NCBI GenBank assembly: GCA_018266435.1
Contig: JAFEAL010000004.1
Coordinates: 186,001 to 250,000, forward strand
Length of the DNA: 64,000 nucleotides
Direction of reading: 5' to 3'
Source of the DNA: Bacteroidota bacterium
GTDB taxonomy: Bacteria; Bacteroidota; Bacteroidia; Cytophagales; Cyclobacteriaceae
Part shown: positions 54,612-63,232 of the stretch, piece by piece
How positions within the stretch are numbered: the stretch's first letter is position 1
Layout of the letters: each line of letters opens with the position of its first letter
The notes under the pieces: model-generated
What the model was told of the DNA's origin: nothing
What the model saw: only the letters and a program-made list of their open reading frames with translations
The model's database searches: none
Position numbers and translations under genes: made by a program

Positions 54612-54619
54612 TAGTTTTG
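54612..54619 (+). promoter_or_regulatory. -7 box (TAGTTTTG) possibly for galK
   Basis: Exact TAnnTTTG match, but no -33 TTG lies at 19-21 bases and the box is 175 bases before the galK ATG, so the leader would be long. Confidence 0.3.
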
Positions 54620-54794
54620 ATGCACCTTAAAGTAAAGGGAAGCCCATAAAAAACACAAAGGTCATTCCATTATGAATCTGCTTATTGATTGCCTTAGGAG
54701 ATAATCGAACGACTAAAAAACAATAACTGAGTAAGTTTAAAAAAAATAGTTTTATAATGAGAAGTTTTATTGTTGGAGTGAAACAAAAGCCATC

Positions 54795-55946
54795 ATGACC
54801 TTTGCAGCTGTAACAGAATTATTTACTTCCCGATTTGCAGAGAACCCCACACTCTTCCGCGCACCTGGTCGCATCAATTTGATGGGTGAGCATACCGACT
54901 ACAACGGAGGGTTTGTTATGCCGTCCGCGATTGATAAATATTTTCTGTTTGCCATGGCACCCAATGGTACTAATCAATTTCATTTTACCGCTCTTGATCT
55001 TAACGAATCCATTTCATTTTCATCAGACCAACTCAAACCGGGGCACCATTGGTCAAACTACCTGATGGGTGTGGTGGATGGATTTATCAGAAGAGAAAAA
55101 AAAATATACGGAGCAAATGTGGTGTTTACCAGCAACATTCCGGCCAATGCCGGATTATCCTCATCGGCTGCCCTGTGCAGTGGTCTTGGTTTTGCATTGA
55201 ATGATATTTTTGAGTGCGGCCTGGCTACACTTGATCTTGCTCTCATCGCACAAGAATCAGAACACCGGTTTGCCGGGGCGAAGGTGGGCATCATGGATAT
55301 GTATGCCAGTTTGTTTTCTAAAGAGGGGTCGATTATGCTGCTGGATTGCCAGAGTAACACACACCGGTATTTGCCTTTTAAAAATGACGGCCTTGAACTG
55401 TTGCTCATCGATACCAAAGTAAAGCACACATTAGCTTCTTCGGCATACAACAATCGCAGACAGGCTTGTGAAAAAGGAGTGGAGATCATTCGCCAAAAAC
55501 ATCAGCACGTTCGTTCACTACGCGATGTTTCTGTTTCTATGCTGAAAGATTCTAAGGTGAAGATAGAAGAAGAAGTTTTTCAGCGCTGCCTGTATGTGGT
55601 GCAGGAAATGCAGCGTACCCAACAAGCCGTTGATTGCTTGAGAACCAATGACAGTATATCATTGGGCCAACTGATGTACCAAACCCATTGGGGATTGAGC
55701 AAAATGTACGAAGTAAGTTGTGATGAATCAGACTGGCTGGTAACATTTGCGCAGGAAAATGGGATAACCGGGGCGCGACAGATAGGCGGAGGCTTTGGCG
55801 GATGTGTGCTTTGCTTGTTGTACAACGACCTAAAAAAAACATTCATTGAGAAAGTTAAATCAAAATACGTTGCGCATTTCAAAAAAGAACCTGATTTTTA
55901 TTCAGTTAAACTGACCGATGGCGTGAGCCGCGCATCAGGAGATTGA
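54795..55946 (+). CDS. galK: Galactokinase
   Basis: A 383-residue GHMP kinase that phosphorylates galactose at C1 to start the Leloir pathway. APGRINLMGEHTDYNGG at 24-39 is the galactokinase substrate motif. The ATP-binding GHMP motif is NAGLSSSAAL, and IGGGFGGCVLCL near the C-terminus is the third motif. All are intact and length is standard (about 382). The symporter gene follows 23 bases later, so the two likely form uptake-plus-phosphorylation for galactose. galT and galM are not in the window. Confidence 0.96.
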   Translation: MTFAAVTELFTSRFAENPTLFRAPGRINLMGEHTDYNGGFVMPSAIDKYFLFAMAPNGTNQFHFTALDLNESISFSSDQLKPGHHWSNYLMGVVDGFIRREKKIYGANVVFTSNIPANAGLSSSAALCSGLGFALNDIFECGLATLDLALIAQESEHRFAGAKVGIMDMYASLFSKEGSIMLLDCQSNTHRYLPFKNDGLELLLIDTKVKHTLASSAYNNRRQACEKGVEIIRQKHQHVRSLRDVSVSMLKDSKVKIEEEVFQRCLYVVQEMQRTQQAVDCLRTNDSISLGQLMYQTHWGLSKMYEVSCDESDWLVTFAQENGITGARQIGGGFGGCVLCLLYNDLKKTFIEKVKSKYVAHFKKEPDFYSVKLTDGVSRASGD

Positions 55947-55969
55947 TTTTTATTATTAACTTTTTACGA

Positions 55970-57619
55970 ATGAAGACCAGCGATTACATTGTATTTGTCA
56001 TCTACCTGTTTGTTGTAGGCTCCTACGGGTATTGGATTTACACCCGCAAGAAAAAAGCAGCAGCCGACTCGAAAGATTTTTTTCTGGCGGAAGGGTCGCT
56101 CACCTGGTGGGCCATAGGGGCCTCGCTGATTGCCTCCAATATTTCGGCCGAGCAATTCATCGGGATGTCCGGCTCAGGGTTTGCCATGGGGCTGGCCATT
56201 GCTTCTTACGAGTGGATGGCGGCCGTTACGCTAATTGTGGTGGCCGTTTTCTTTTTACCGATTTACCTAAAAAATAAAATTTACACCATGCCTCAGTTCT
56301 TGGCTCAGCGCTACAGTCCGCTGGTAGCCACCATCATGGCTGTGTTTTGGTTGCTGGTGTACATCTTTGTAAACCTTACTTCAATTTTATATTTAGGCGC
56401 ATTGGCCGTAGATACGGTTACGGGGTTAGGCTTCACCACATGTGTAATCGGTTTGTCGGTGTTGGCTATTATCATTACGCTGGGGGGCATGAAAGTGATT
56501 GGCTTTACCGATGTCATTCAGGTATTGGTTTTGGTGATGGGCGGGTTGGCTACAACGTATCTGGCGTTTGACCTGGTATCCGAAAAACTCAGTGGTGGCG
56601 ATATCTGGAATGCTATTTCGTTTGTACACAAGAGTGCCAGCGATCATTTTCACATGATTCTCGATAAGGGGCAGGTCATGATGTCAGATGGTAAGGGAGG
56701 AATGGAAGATGCCTATCAAAAGTTGCCCGGCTTAGCTGTGTTGATTGGGGCAATGTGGATTGCCAACTTATATTATTGGGGATGCAATCAGTACATTACT
56801 CAACGTGCCTTGGGTGCTGACCTGGAAACGGGCCGGGCGGGTTTGTTGTTTGCTTCGTTCCTAAAGTTGCTGATGCCGATTATTGTTGTGTTACCCGGTA
56901 TTGCTGCCTTTGTACTCTATAAAAACGGATACTTTCAAACTGAAATGATGACGACCATTCAGGTAGGCAGCGAAACAAAAGAAGTGCTTCGCTCAGACCG
57001 TGCCTATCCGGTGTTGTTAAATTTATTACCCACCGGACTGAAGGGATTATCATTTGCCGCACTCACGGCAGCAATTGTAGCCTCATTGGCAGGAAAAGCC
57101 AACAGTATATCTACCATCTTCACACTCGACTTGTATAAAAAATTCTTTAATAAAAATGCTTCAGAAAGGCATCTGGTAAATGTGGGCAAAGTTGCCATTA
57201 TCGGCTCGATGCTTATTGCCATTGTTATGGCCCCGCAACTCAGCCGGTTTGATCAGGCCTTTCAGTTCATTCAGGATTTTACGGGATTGATTTCGCCCGG
57301 AGTGGTGGCCATTTTTTTACTTGGCATGTTTTGGAAGCGTGCCAATGGGGTTGCGGCATTAGTAGCTGCACTGGCTACTCTTCCTCTGGGTATTGCCTTT
57401 AACAGTTGGCTGCCGAATATTCCGTTTTTGCACCGCATGGGTTATGTGTTTTTGATTTTGGTGGGATTGATGGTTATTATAAGTTTGGTTTCACCCCGAA
57501 AAGAAAACCAGGCCAGCGTAGAGGTTGACACTAAAATGTTTTCGGTAGATAAAAAATTTGGATTAGGCGCGCTGTTGGTCATGGGGTTGATCACGGCCTT
57601 GTACATTGCATTTTGGTAG
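55970..57619 (+). CDS. Sodium/solute symporter (SSS family), probably for galactose or related sugar
   Basis: A 549-residue polytopic protein of about 14 hydrophobic segments. The family is shown by FFLAEGSLTWWAIGASLIASNISAEQFIGMSGSG, read here as FFLAEGSLTWW and SNISAEQFIGMSGSG, typical of SglT-like sugar symporters, and by YWGCNQYITQRALGA. SSS proteins couple Na+ entry to solute uptake. The ATG at 55970 is chosen over an upstream in-frame start nine codons earlier because the hydrophobic first segment begins right after it. Linked to galK, so galactose is the likely substrate, though glucose, xylose or myo-inositol are possible. Confidence 0.93.
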   Translation: MKTSDYIVFVIYLFVVGSYGYWIYTRKKKAAADSKDFFLAEGSLTWWAIGASLIASNISAEQFIGMSGSGFAMGLAIASYEWMAAVTLIVVAVFFLPIYLKNKIYTMPQFLAQRYSPLVATIMAVFWLLVYIFVNLTSILYLGALAVDTVTGLGFTTCVIGLSVLAIIITLGGMKVIGFTDVIQVLVLVMGGLATTYLAFDLVSEKLSGGDIWNAISFVHKSASDHFHMILDKGQVMMSDGKGGMEDAYQKLPGLAVLIGAMWIANLYYWGCNQYITQRALGADLETGRAGLLFASFLKLLMPIIVVLPGIAAFVLYKNGYFQTEMMTTIQVGSETKEVLRSDRAYPVLLNLLPTGLKGLSFAALTAAIVASLAGKANSISTIFTLDLYKKFFNKNASERHLVNVGKVAIIGSMLIAIVMAPQLSRFDQAFQFIQDFTGLISPGVVAIFLLGMFWKRANGVAALVAALATLPLGIAFNSWLPNIPFLHRMGYVFLILVGLMVIISLVSPRKENQASVEVDTKMFSVDKKFGLGALLVMGLITALYIAFW

Positions 57620-57717
57620 CGGTCGTTCAGAAAACCTACTGATTTATATAAAAACATACTTCAGTTTTTTTGAATCAATGCTCTTCAATATATTTAACAA
57701 CCTAAGCAACCTTATTC

Positions 57718-60069
57718 ATGCTTCGCAATTATTGGAGAGTTACACTTCGTCACCTCAAGAGTATTTATTCACTCATCAACCTGGCAGGACTTACAGTAGG
57801 TTTGGCTGTTTTTATGTTGATTTATGTGTGGGTAGATGATGAACTCAGGTACGACAAATTTCATGAAGGCCACCAGCGAATTTATCGCATTGTACAGGAT
57901 CGTTTTCAACCTGATCATTCAATCAGACCGGTTTCATTATTACCACCCAAACTGAGCGAATACATACTGGCAAACAATCAGCAGGTAGAATATGCGTGTC
58001 GGTTTACTCCTATGCGGTTGCTGTTGCGGTATAATGAAAAAGCATTTTATAAAAAGGGGTTGAGCGTAGATCCATCTTTTTTCTCCATGTTTTCATTTCC
58101 CCTTGTTCAGGGAGACTTGAGTCAGTTTATGGGCCCTGATAAAATTGTCATTACCGAAAGTACGGCAAGAACCTACTTTGAAAATGAAAACCCACTGGGC
58201 AAACCAATGAAAATTGCGTCACGTGATTTGTCGGTAGTTGGGGTGATAAAAGATGTTCCGCCTAACTCAACATTGAAGTTTGATTATTTGTTTTCATTAG
58301 AAACCTTAAGGCAGTTGAACTGGGTTGATCTGGATAGCTGGAACTGGAGTTCACTACACCTTTGGGTCAAAGTAAAACCTGGTGAATCTAAAAATATTTT
58401 TGAGTCATCCATTAAAGATGTTCTCAAACACAATGTGCAAGACAGCAAGGACGAATTGCGTATTCAGGCACTGGCTGATGTGCACCTCTATTCAAGTTCG
58501 ATAAACAATGATGAACCCACTTGGCACGGAGATATTGAAAACGTTTACATTTTTTCATCGGTGGCAATTCTGGTGTTGCTGATTGCCTGTATTAACTACA
58601 CTAATTTAGCCACGGCTCGCTCAACGAAGCGCGCGAAAGAAACCGGGGTGAGAAAAATATCAGGAGCAAGCCAAACGCAGATCATGCGGCAGTTCTTTTC
58701 TGAGTCGCTTACGTATAGTTTGTTTGCCGGTTTACTGGCCGTGGGGTTAGTGTGGCTGCTTTGGCCATCGTATATGGATCTGACGGGTAAGACGGTAACA
58801 TTCCAAAACGAAATTCAATCCATTGGCGTGGTTATTCTTGGTGCAGTTTTGGTCTGTGGACTATTAGCCGGAGCCTACCCAGCTTTATTTTTGTCTGGAT
58901 TAAAACCAACAGCCATTTTTAAAGGTGCCTTAAAGGCTGGCCCGCGCGCTGTTAAATTCAGGAGAGCTCTGGTCATTATTCAGTTTTCACTGAGCTTGTT
59001 TTTTGTAGTATGTACAATGATCATCCGGCATCAATTGCAGTTCATTCACGACCGGAACATGGGGTTTACCCGGGAAAACATTATTGTATTTCGTATTCCC
59101 CAAGTACTACAACCCCGGTATGCTGAATTTAAAAATGAATTAAAAAAAATACCCGTAGTAAAGAGCACAACCATTGTGAGTGAGAGTTTATCAACGGTAG
59201 CTGACCTGGTCAGTAAAGTGAAGTGGGAAGGTAAGCCTGATCAATTTAAACTTGATTTTCACATTATTGCCGTTGATCATGATTTTGCAAAAACATTTGA
59301 TGTGCCAATTGTGTTAGGGCGTGATTATTCGATTGATCTTGCTTCAGACTCTGCAAATTATTTACTAAATGAAGAAGCCATCAAACAAATGGGGATCAAA
59401 AATCCAATAGATAAAATGTTTGAAGTTGAAGGCCTTAGGCCGGGAAAAATCATTGGGGTGATGAAGGATTTTAATTTTGAATCGATTCATAAAAAAATAG
59501 AACCGATCGTTACTTTCATTGGCCGCAAAGATATTTATGATGTTTCGGTTCGTTTAGGTTCAGATAACCAGAAGGAAGCGATAGGGGCAATTCAGTCCGT
59601 TTGGAAAAAATTTGTACCTGATCGTCCCTTCGAATTTTCATTTTTAAATGACGACATCAGTAGGCTATACAACACTGAGCAGCAAGTCGGAAAACTTTCT
59701 GCCTTCTTTACCGGGTTTTCTGTATTTGTTTCATGTCTGGGGCTGCTGGGCATAGTCATGTTTACTACCGAACAGCGCACAAAAGAGGTAGCCGTACGCA
59801 AAGTATTGGGGGCATCGGTCACTTCTATATTTTTCAATATCTCAAAAGAATTTTTTGTACTGATCTTCATGGCTAATCTGGTAGCCTTGCCCTTGGCCAC
59901 TTATATTATGGGCAAATGGCTGTCATCGTTTGCGTATGCCGATAAAATTTCAGTTTTGATTTATGTTGCCGCGTTTTTGTTATCCATTGTTGTAACATTG
60001 GTCACGATCGGATTTTTTGCTCTTAAAGCAGCCAAGGCGAACCCAGTCATTGCACTGAAGGCTGAGTAA
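57718..60069 (+). CDS. FtsX/MacB-family ABC transporter permease, paralogue of 50084
   Basis: A 783-residue permease of the same two-copy layout as the gene at 50084: an N-terminal membrane segment (about 18-40), DELRYDKFHEGHQRIYRIVQD after it, a periplasmic core, an FtsX domain, then a second core and membrane block with EQRTKEVAVRKVLGAS. No ATPase is adjacent. It is close to the symporter gene (98 bases) but has a different function. The two long permeases lie in opposite orientation about 5 kb apart, flanking the oxidoreductase, galK and symporter genes. Confidence 0.92.
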   Translation: MLRNYWRVTLRHLKSIYSLINLAGLTVGLAVFMLIYVWVDDELRYDKFHEGHQRIYRIVQDRFQPDHSIRPVSLLPPKLSEYILANNQQVEYACRFTPMRLLLRYNEKAFYKKGLSVDPSFFSMFSFPLVQGDLSQFMGPDKIVITESTARTYFENENPLGKPMKIASRDLSVVGVIKDVPPNSTLKFDYLFSLETLRQLNWVDLDSWNWSSLHLWVKVKPGESKNIFESSIKDVLKHNVQDSKDELRIQALADVHLYSSSINNDEPTWHGDIENVYIFSSVAILVLLIACINYTNLATARSTKRAKETGVRKISGASQTQIMRQFFSESLTYSLFAGLLAVGLVWLLWPSYMDLTGKTVTFQNEIQSIGVVILGAVLVCGLLAGAYPALFLSGLKPTAIFKGALKAGPRAVKFRRALVIIQFSLSLFFVVCTMIIRHQLQFIHDRNMGFTRENIIVFRIPQVLQPRYAEFKNELKKIPVVKSTTIVSESLSTVADLVSKVKWEGKPDQFKLDFHIIAVDHDFAKTFDVPIVLGRDYSIDLASDSANYLLNEEAIKQMGIKNPIDKMFEVEGLRPGKIIGVMKDFNFESIHKKIEPIVTFIGRKDIYDVSVRLGSDNQKEAIGAIQSVWKKFVPDRPFEFSFLNDDISRLYNTEQQVGKLSAFFTGFSVFVSCLGLLGIVMFTTEQRTKEVAVRKVLGASVTSIFFNISKEFFVLIFMANLVALPLATYIMGKWLSSFAYADKISVLIYVAAFLLSIVVTLVTIGFFALKAAKANPVIALKAE

Positions 60070-60128
60070 CTTTTTTGAAAGAATAATTTTATCCACTCAC
60101 TTTGGTAATCTGCCACTCCTGTAACTCG

Positions 60129-60160
60129 TTTGGTCAGCCAGACAAATTCTTATACTTTGG
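60129..60160 (+). promoter_or_regulatory. Promoter of the amidohydrolase cluster
   Basis: TTTG (60129-60132), then TATACTTTG (60151-60159) or TACTTTGG (60153-60160), with 18 to 20 bases between, close to the local -33/-7 pattern. It is about 22 bases before the ATG at 60182. Confidence 0.45.
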
Positions 60161-60181
60161 CCATCGAGTTAATATTATTTT

Positions 60182-61864
60182 ATGAACAGATTATTTACTA
60201 ACCAATGGGCACGGATTGTATTCATCCTGTTGATCGGGTTGTGTACGTTTAATTTACTTTGGGCACAAGACGAAACCACAATTGCCCCGGTGGGCAAAAG
60301 CTATGCACTGACCAACGTTACCATCATTCCATCGCCCGGGAAAAAAATTGAAAAAGGTACTGTGGTAATGAAGGACGGGTTAATTACCGCAGTGGGTACT
60401 TCGGTTACCATTCCTGCAGATGCCATTATCATCAAAGCCGACTCCATGTATGTATATGCCGGGTTTATTGACGGCTTATCGCGAACGGGGGTAACCAAAC
60501 CAAAAGAAGAACCAGCCACACAACGTCCCAAAGATCCGGGCAACCCACCGGCCGAACAGGCCGGTATCACTCCGCAAAGTGATGTACGTAGTGAACTTAA
60601 TTCGGCTGAAAAATCAATTACCGAGTTAAGAAACACAGGCTTTACCGTTTCACAAGTTGTGCCCTATGGAAATTTCTTGCCCGGCTCAGCAGCAATTATC
60701 TTACTGGGCGGAAAATCGCCTGACGGTATGGTGCTTATCAACCAATCGGGGTTATACTCCGAGTTGACCGGTGCCCGGTTTGTGTACCCCAACACGGTAA
60801 TGGCAGTAATGGCTAAGTGGCGTGAGTTATACAAAAACGCATCACTCACAAAATCATTCCAGACTTCGTATGCCTCTAACCGGAACGGAATTTCACGCCC
60901 CGGCAGCGACCGTGTGCTCGAAGCTTTTTATCCGGTGATTGATCAAAAAATACCAGTAGTTTTCAAAGCTGAAAAAATATTAGATGCACAACGGGTGCTT
61001 ACCTTAAGAAAAGACCTCGGATTTTCGCTGGTTATGGCCGATGTGAAAGAAGGATCTCCGCTCATCAATAAAATTAAATCATCAGGTACAAAAGTCTTCC
61101 TTTCCTTAGATCTGCCCGATGAAGTAAAGAAAGACGACAAGAAAACCGAGAAAAAAGAAGCAGCTAAGACATTCGCTGAGAATGAAAAAGAAAAGCTTGA
61201 AAAAAGAAAAAATGAGGCCATTGCACAAGCCACAGCACAAGCCAGCGATTTTAATAAAGCCGGTATGGTGTTTGGTTTTTCAGTGCTGAATGCAAAGACC
61301 AAAGATATTCAGGCAAACCTTAGGAGAATGATTGCTGCAGGGCTGCCCGAAGATGTCGCACTGGCTGCACTAACAACTAACGCGGCCAAACTACTCAGCC
61401 TGGACGACCGGTTGGGTACCATTGAAAATGGTAAGATTGCCAACCTGGTGGTAAGTGATAAACCATACTTTAGTGAGAAAGCCAAAGTACAGTACGTTTT
61501 TGTAGATGGAAACATGTACAAAATGGATACCAAAGCTCCGGCTAAACCGGATGGCAAAACAGTGGCCAAAGGCACGTGGAACTACACCACCGAGCGGTCA
61601 GGCGGTAAGATTGTAATCAAAGATGATAATGGAAGTTTGTCAGGAACGATTACATCTACAATTCGCGAAGGAGAAACAGAGTTAAAAGATGTTTCGTTGG
61701 ATGGAAGTTCATTATCCTTTTCTTATGAGTTTGCCATGGGTGGCAATACAGGCAAGGTAGAAGTAGTAGTAAAAATAGATGGTGATACGTTTGAAGGAAC
61801 CATGTCGGTTGGTAAGTTTGGTAGTTTCCCAATCAAAGGCACTCGCGATCCCAAATCAAAATAG
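60182..61864 (+). CDS. Exported amidohydrolase-like protein lacking the metal-binding HxH
   Basis: A 560-residue protein with a signal peptide (cut near LLWAQ, about residue 29). The amidohydrolase start YALTNVTIIPSPGKKIEKG, with GLITAVG and YAGFIDGLSRTG, follows the family pattern. Where active members have D-x-H-x-H after PGFID, this has Asp97-Gly-Leu-Ser-Arg (97-101), so the first metal motif is missing. A Lys/Glu-rich charged stretch occupies about 313-350. LTTNAAKLLSLDDRLGTIENGKIANLVV keeps the C-terminal family pattern. A C-terminal beta-rich domain (about 465-560) follows. Probably a non-catalytic partner; no other role is visible. First of three tandem genes. Confidence 0.88.
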   Translation: MNRLFTNQWARIVFILLIGLCTFNLLWAQDETTIAPVGKSYALTNVTIIPSPGKKIEKGTVVMKDGLITAVGTSVTIPADAIIIKADSMYVYAGFIDGLSRTGVTKPKEEPATQRPKDPGNPPAEQAGITPQSDVRSELNSAEKSITELRNTGFTVSQVVPYGNFLPGSAAIILLGGKSPDGMVLINQSGLYSELTGARFVYPNTVMAVMAKWRELYKNASLTKSFQTSYASNRNGISRPGSDRVLEAFYPVIDQKIPVVFKAEKILDAQRVLTLRKDLGFSLVMADVKEGSPLINKIKSSGTKVFLSLDLPDEVKKDDKKTEKKEAAKTFAENEKEKLEKRKNEAIAQATAQASDFNKAGMVFGFSVLNAKTKDIQANLRRMIAAGLPEDVALAALTTNAAKLLSLDDRLGTIENGKIANLVVSDKPYFSEKAKVQYVFVDGNMYKMDTKAPAKPDGKTVAKGTWNYTTERSGGKIVIKDDNGSLSGTITSTIREGETELKDVSLDGSSLSFSYEFAMGGNTGKVEVVVKIDGDTFEGTMSVGKFGSFPIKGTRDPKSK

Positions 61865-61865
61865 T

Positions 61866-63230
61866 ATGATTATGAAGAACCTGATTTTAATTTTTGTTTT
61901 TGTCCTGTATGGCAGCGCAGCATCAGCTCAGGACAAAGGGAATGTGCTGATTAAAAACGGCACTGTGCTGACCATAACCAAGGGAACACTCCCCGAAACT
62001 GATGTGTTGGTGAAAGACGGCAAGATTGCCCAGATTGCCAAAAACATTGCAGCTCCGCAAGGCGTACGGGTGATAGATGCCAAAGGACTTTTTGTAATGC
62101 CTGGCATTATTGATGCGCACTCGCACATTGCGTTGGATGCCATCAACGAAGCCACCAGCCCTGTGACAGCCGAAGTGGCCGAAAGCGATGCAATCAACCC
62201 CATGCAGATTAATATTTACCGGGCGCTGGGTGGCGGAGTCACAACTATTCATGCGTTGCATGGATCAGCCAACGCCATTGGCGGGCAATGCCAGATACTA
62301 AAACTCCGATACGGAACATTAGACCCCGATGCACTGAAGATGGAAGGCGCTCCGCGCACGATCAAATTTGCACTGGGCGAAAACCCCACACGGGTACATG
62401 GGGGAGGTAACAATATTGTTCCGCGCACCCGGATGGGTGTGGAGTTTGTTATTCGCAAGTCATTTTCTGATGCAAAAAAATATGCACAAGAATGGGAAGC
62501 CTACAACAAAAACAAATTGGTAAAAGGATTTCGTGGAGCACCTCCGGTTTATAATTTGAGGCTCGAAACATTAGCCGAAATATTAAAAGGGAACATCACC
62601 ATTCACTGCCACAGCTACCGGGCAGATGAAATTTTTATGCTCTTAAGAGTGTGCAAAGATTTTGGTATCAAAAAAATTGTGTTCCAGCATGTTAACGAAG
62701 GATTTAAAGTAGCACCTGAGTTGGCAGCCTACGGAGCCATGGCTTCGGTGTTTTCCGACTGGTGGGCCTATAAATTTGAAGTGTATTACTCCACTGCCTA
62801 CAATGCAGCCATCTTAACCCGTAACGGAGTAGTTACCTCCATTAACTCTGACGATGCCGAAATGATGCGTCACCTGTATCTGGAAGCCGGCAAAACTCAA
62901 AAATACGGCTCGCTCACGGATGAAGAAGCCTTGGCATTAATCACAATCAACCCGGCCAAACAACTGGGAGTTGAATCGCGCATCGGATCTTTGGAAGTAG
63001 GTAAAGATGCTGACATCGCTATTTTTAAAAATCATCCGCTGTCGATTTACGGAGTGCCGCAATACACCATCGTAGATGGCACAGTCCGTTTTGACCGGGC
63101 TAATGACCCTGCCGATATGCGCCTGATGGTTGACCCAAAACAGAATTTTGACGAGGCTACTTTTTTTGATAAGGGTGTTGATCATTGCCTGGACGGAACA
63201 GAGTTTTTATTCACCAACGACAAAAATTAA
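61866..63230 (+). CDS. Exported amidohydrolase, metal site intact
   Basis: A 454-residue protein; the ATG at 61866, one base after the previous stop, gives a signal peptide (cut near ASAQ, about residue 22). The core follows the amidohydrolase family: LIKNGTVLTITKGTLPETD, then MPGIIDAHSHIAL with His85 and His87, then ITIHCHSYRADE and FQHVNEG with further ligands, SINSDDAEM with the catalytic Asp, and ALITINPAKQLGVESRIGSLEVGKDADIAIF. All elements expected of a dinuclear or mononuclear hydrolase are present. Dipeptidase-like or imidazolonepropionase-like roles are possible, but the substrate is not readable. It is the only complete catalytic member of the triplet. Confidence 0.92.
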   Translation: MIMKNLILIFVFVLYGSAASAQDKGNVLIKNGTVLTITKGTLPETDVLVKDGKIAQIAKNIAAPQGVRVIDAKGLFVMPGIIDAHSHIALDAINEATSPVTAEVAESDAINPMQINIYRALGGGVTTIHALHGSANAIGGQCQILKLRYGTLDPDALKMEGAPRTIKFALGENPTRVHGGGNNIVPRTRMGVEFVIRKSFSDAKKYAQEWEAYNKNKLVKGFRGAPPVYNLRLETLAEILKGNITIHCHSYRADEIFMLLRVCKDFGIKKIVFQHVNEGFKVAPELAAYGAMASVFSDWWAYKFEVYYSTAYNAAILTRNGVVTSINSDDAEMMRHLYLEAGKTQKYGSLTDEEALALITINPAKQLGVESRIGSLEVGKDADIAIFKNHPLSIYGVPQYTIVDGTVRFDRANDPADMRLMVDPKQNFDEATFFDKGVDHCLDGTEFLFTNDKN

Positions 63231-63232
63231 GT

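Larger units (their letters stand above)
54420..54794. other. Divergent intergenic region between oxidoreductase and galK
   Basis: A 375-base gap between divergent genes. It contains the palindrome next to the oxidoreductase and a -7-like box for galK, described separately. Elsewhere it is AT-rich with a T-run and no coding potential I can support. Confidence 0.6.
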
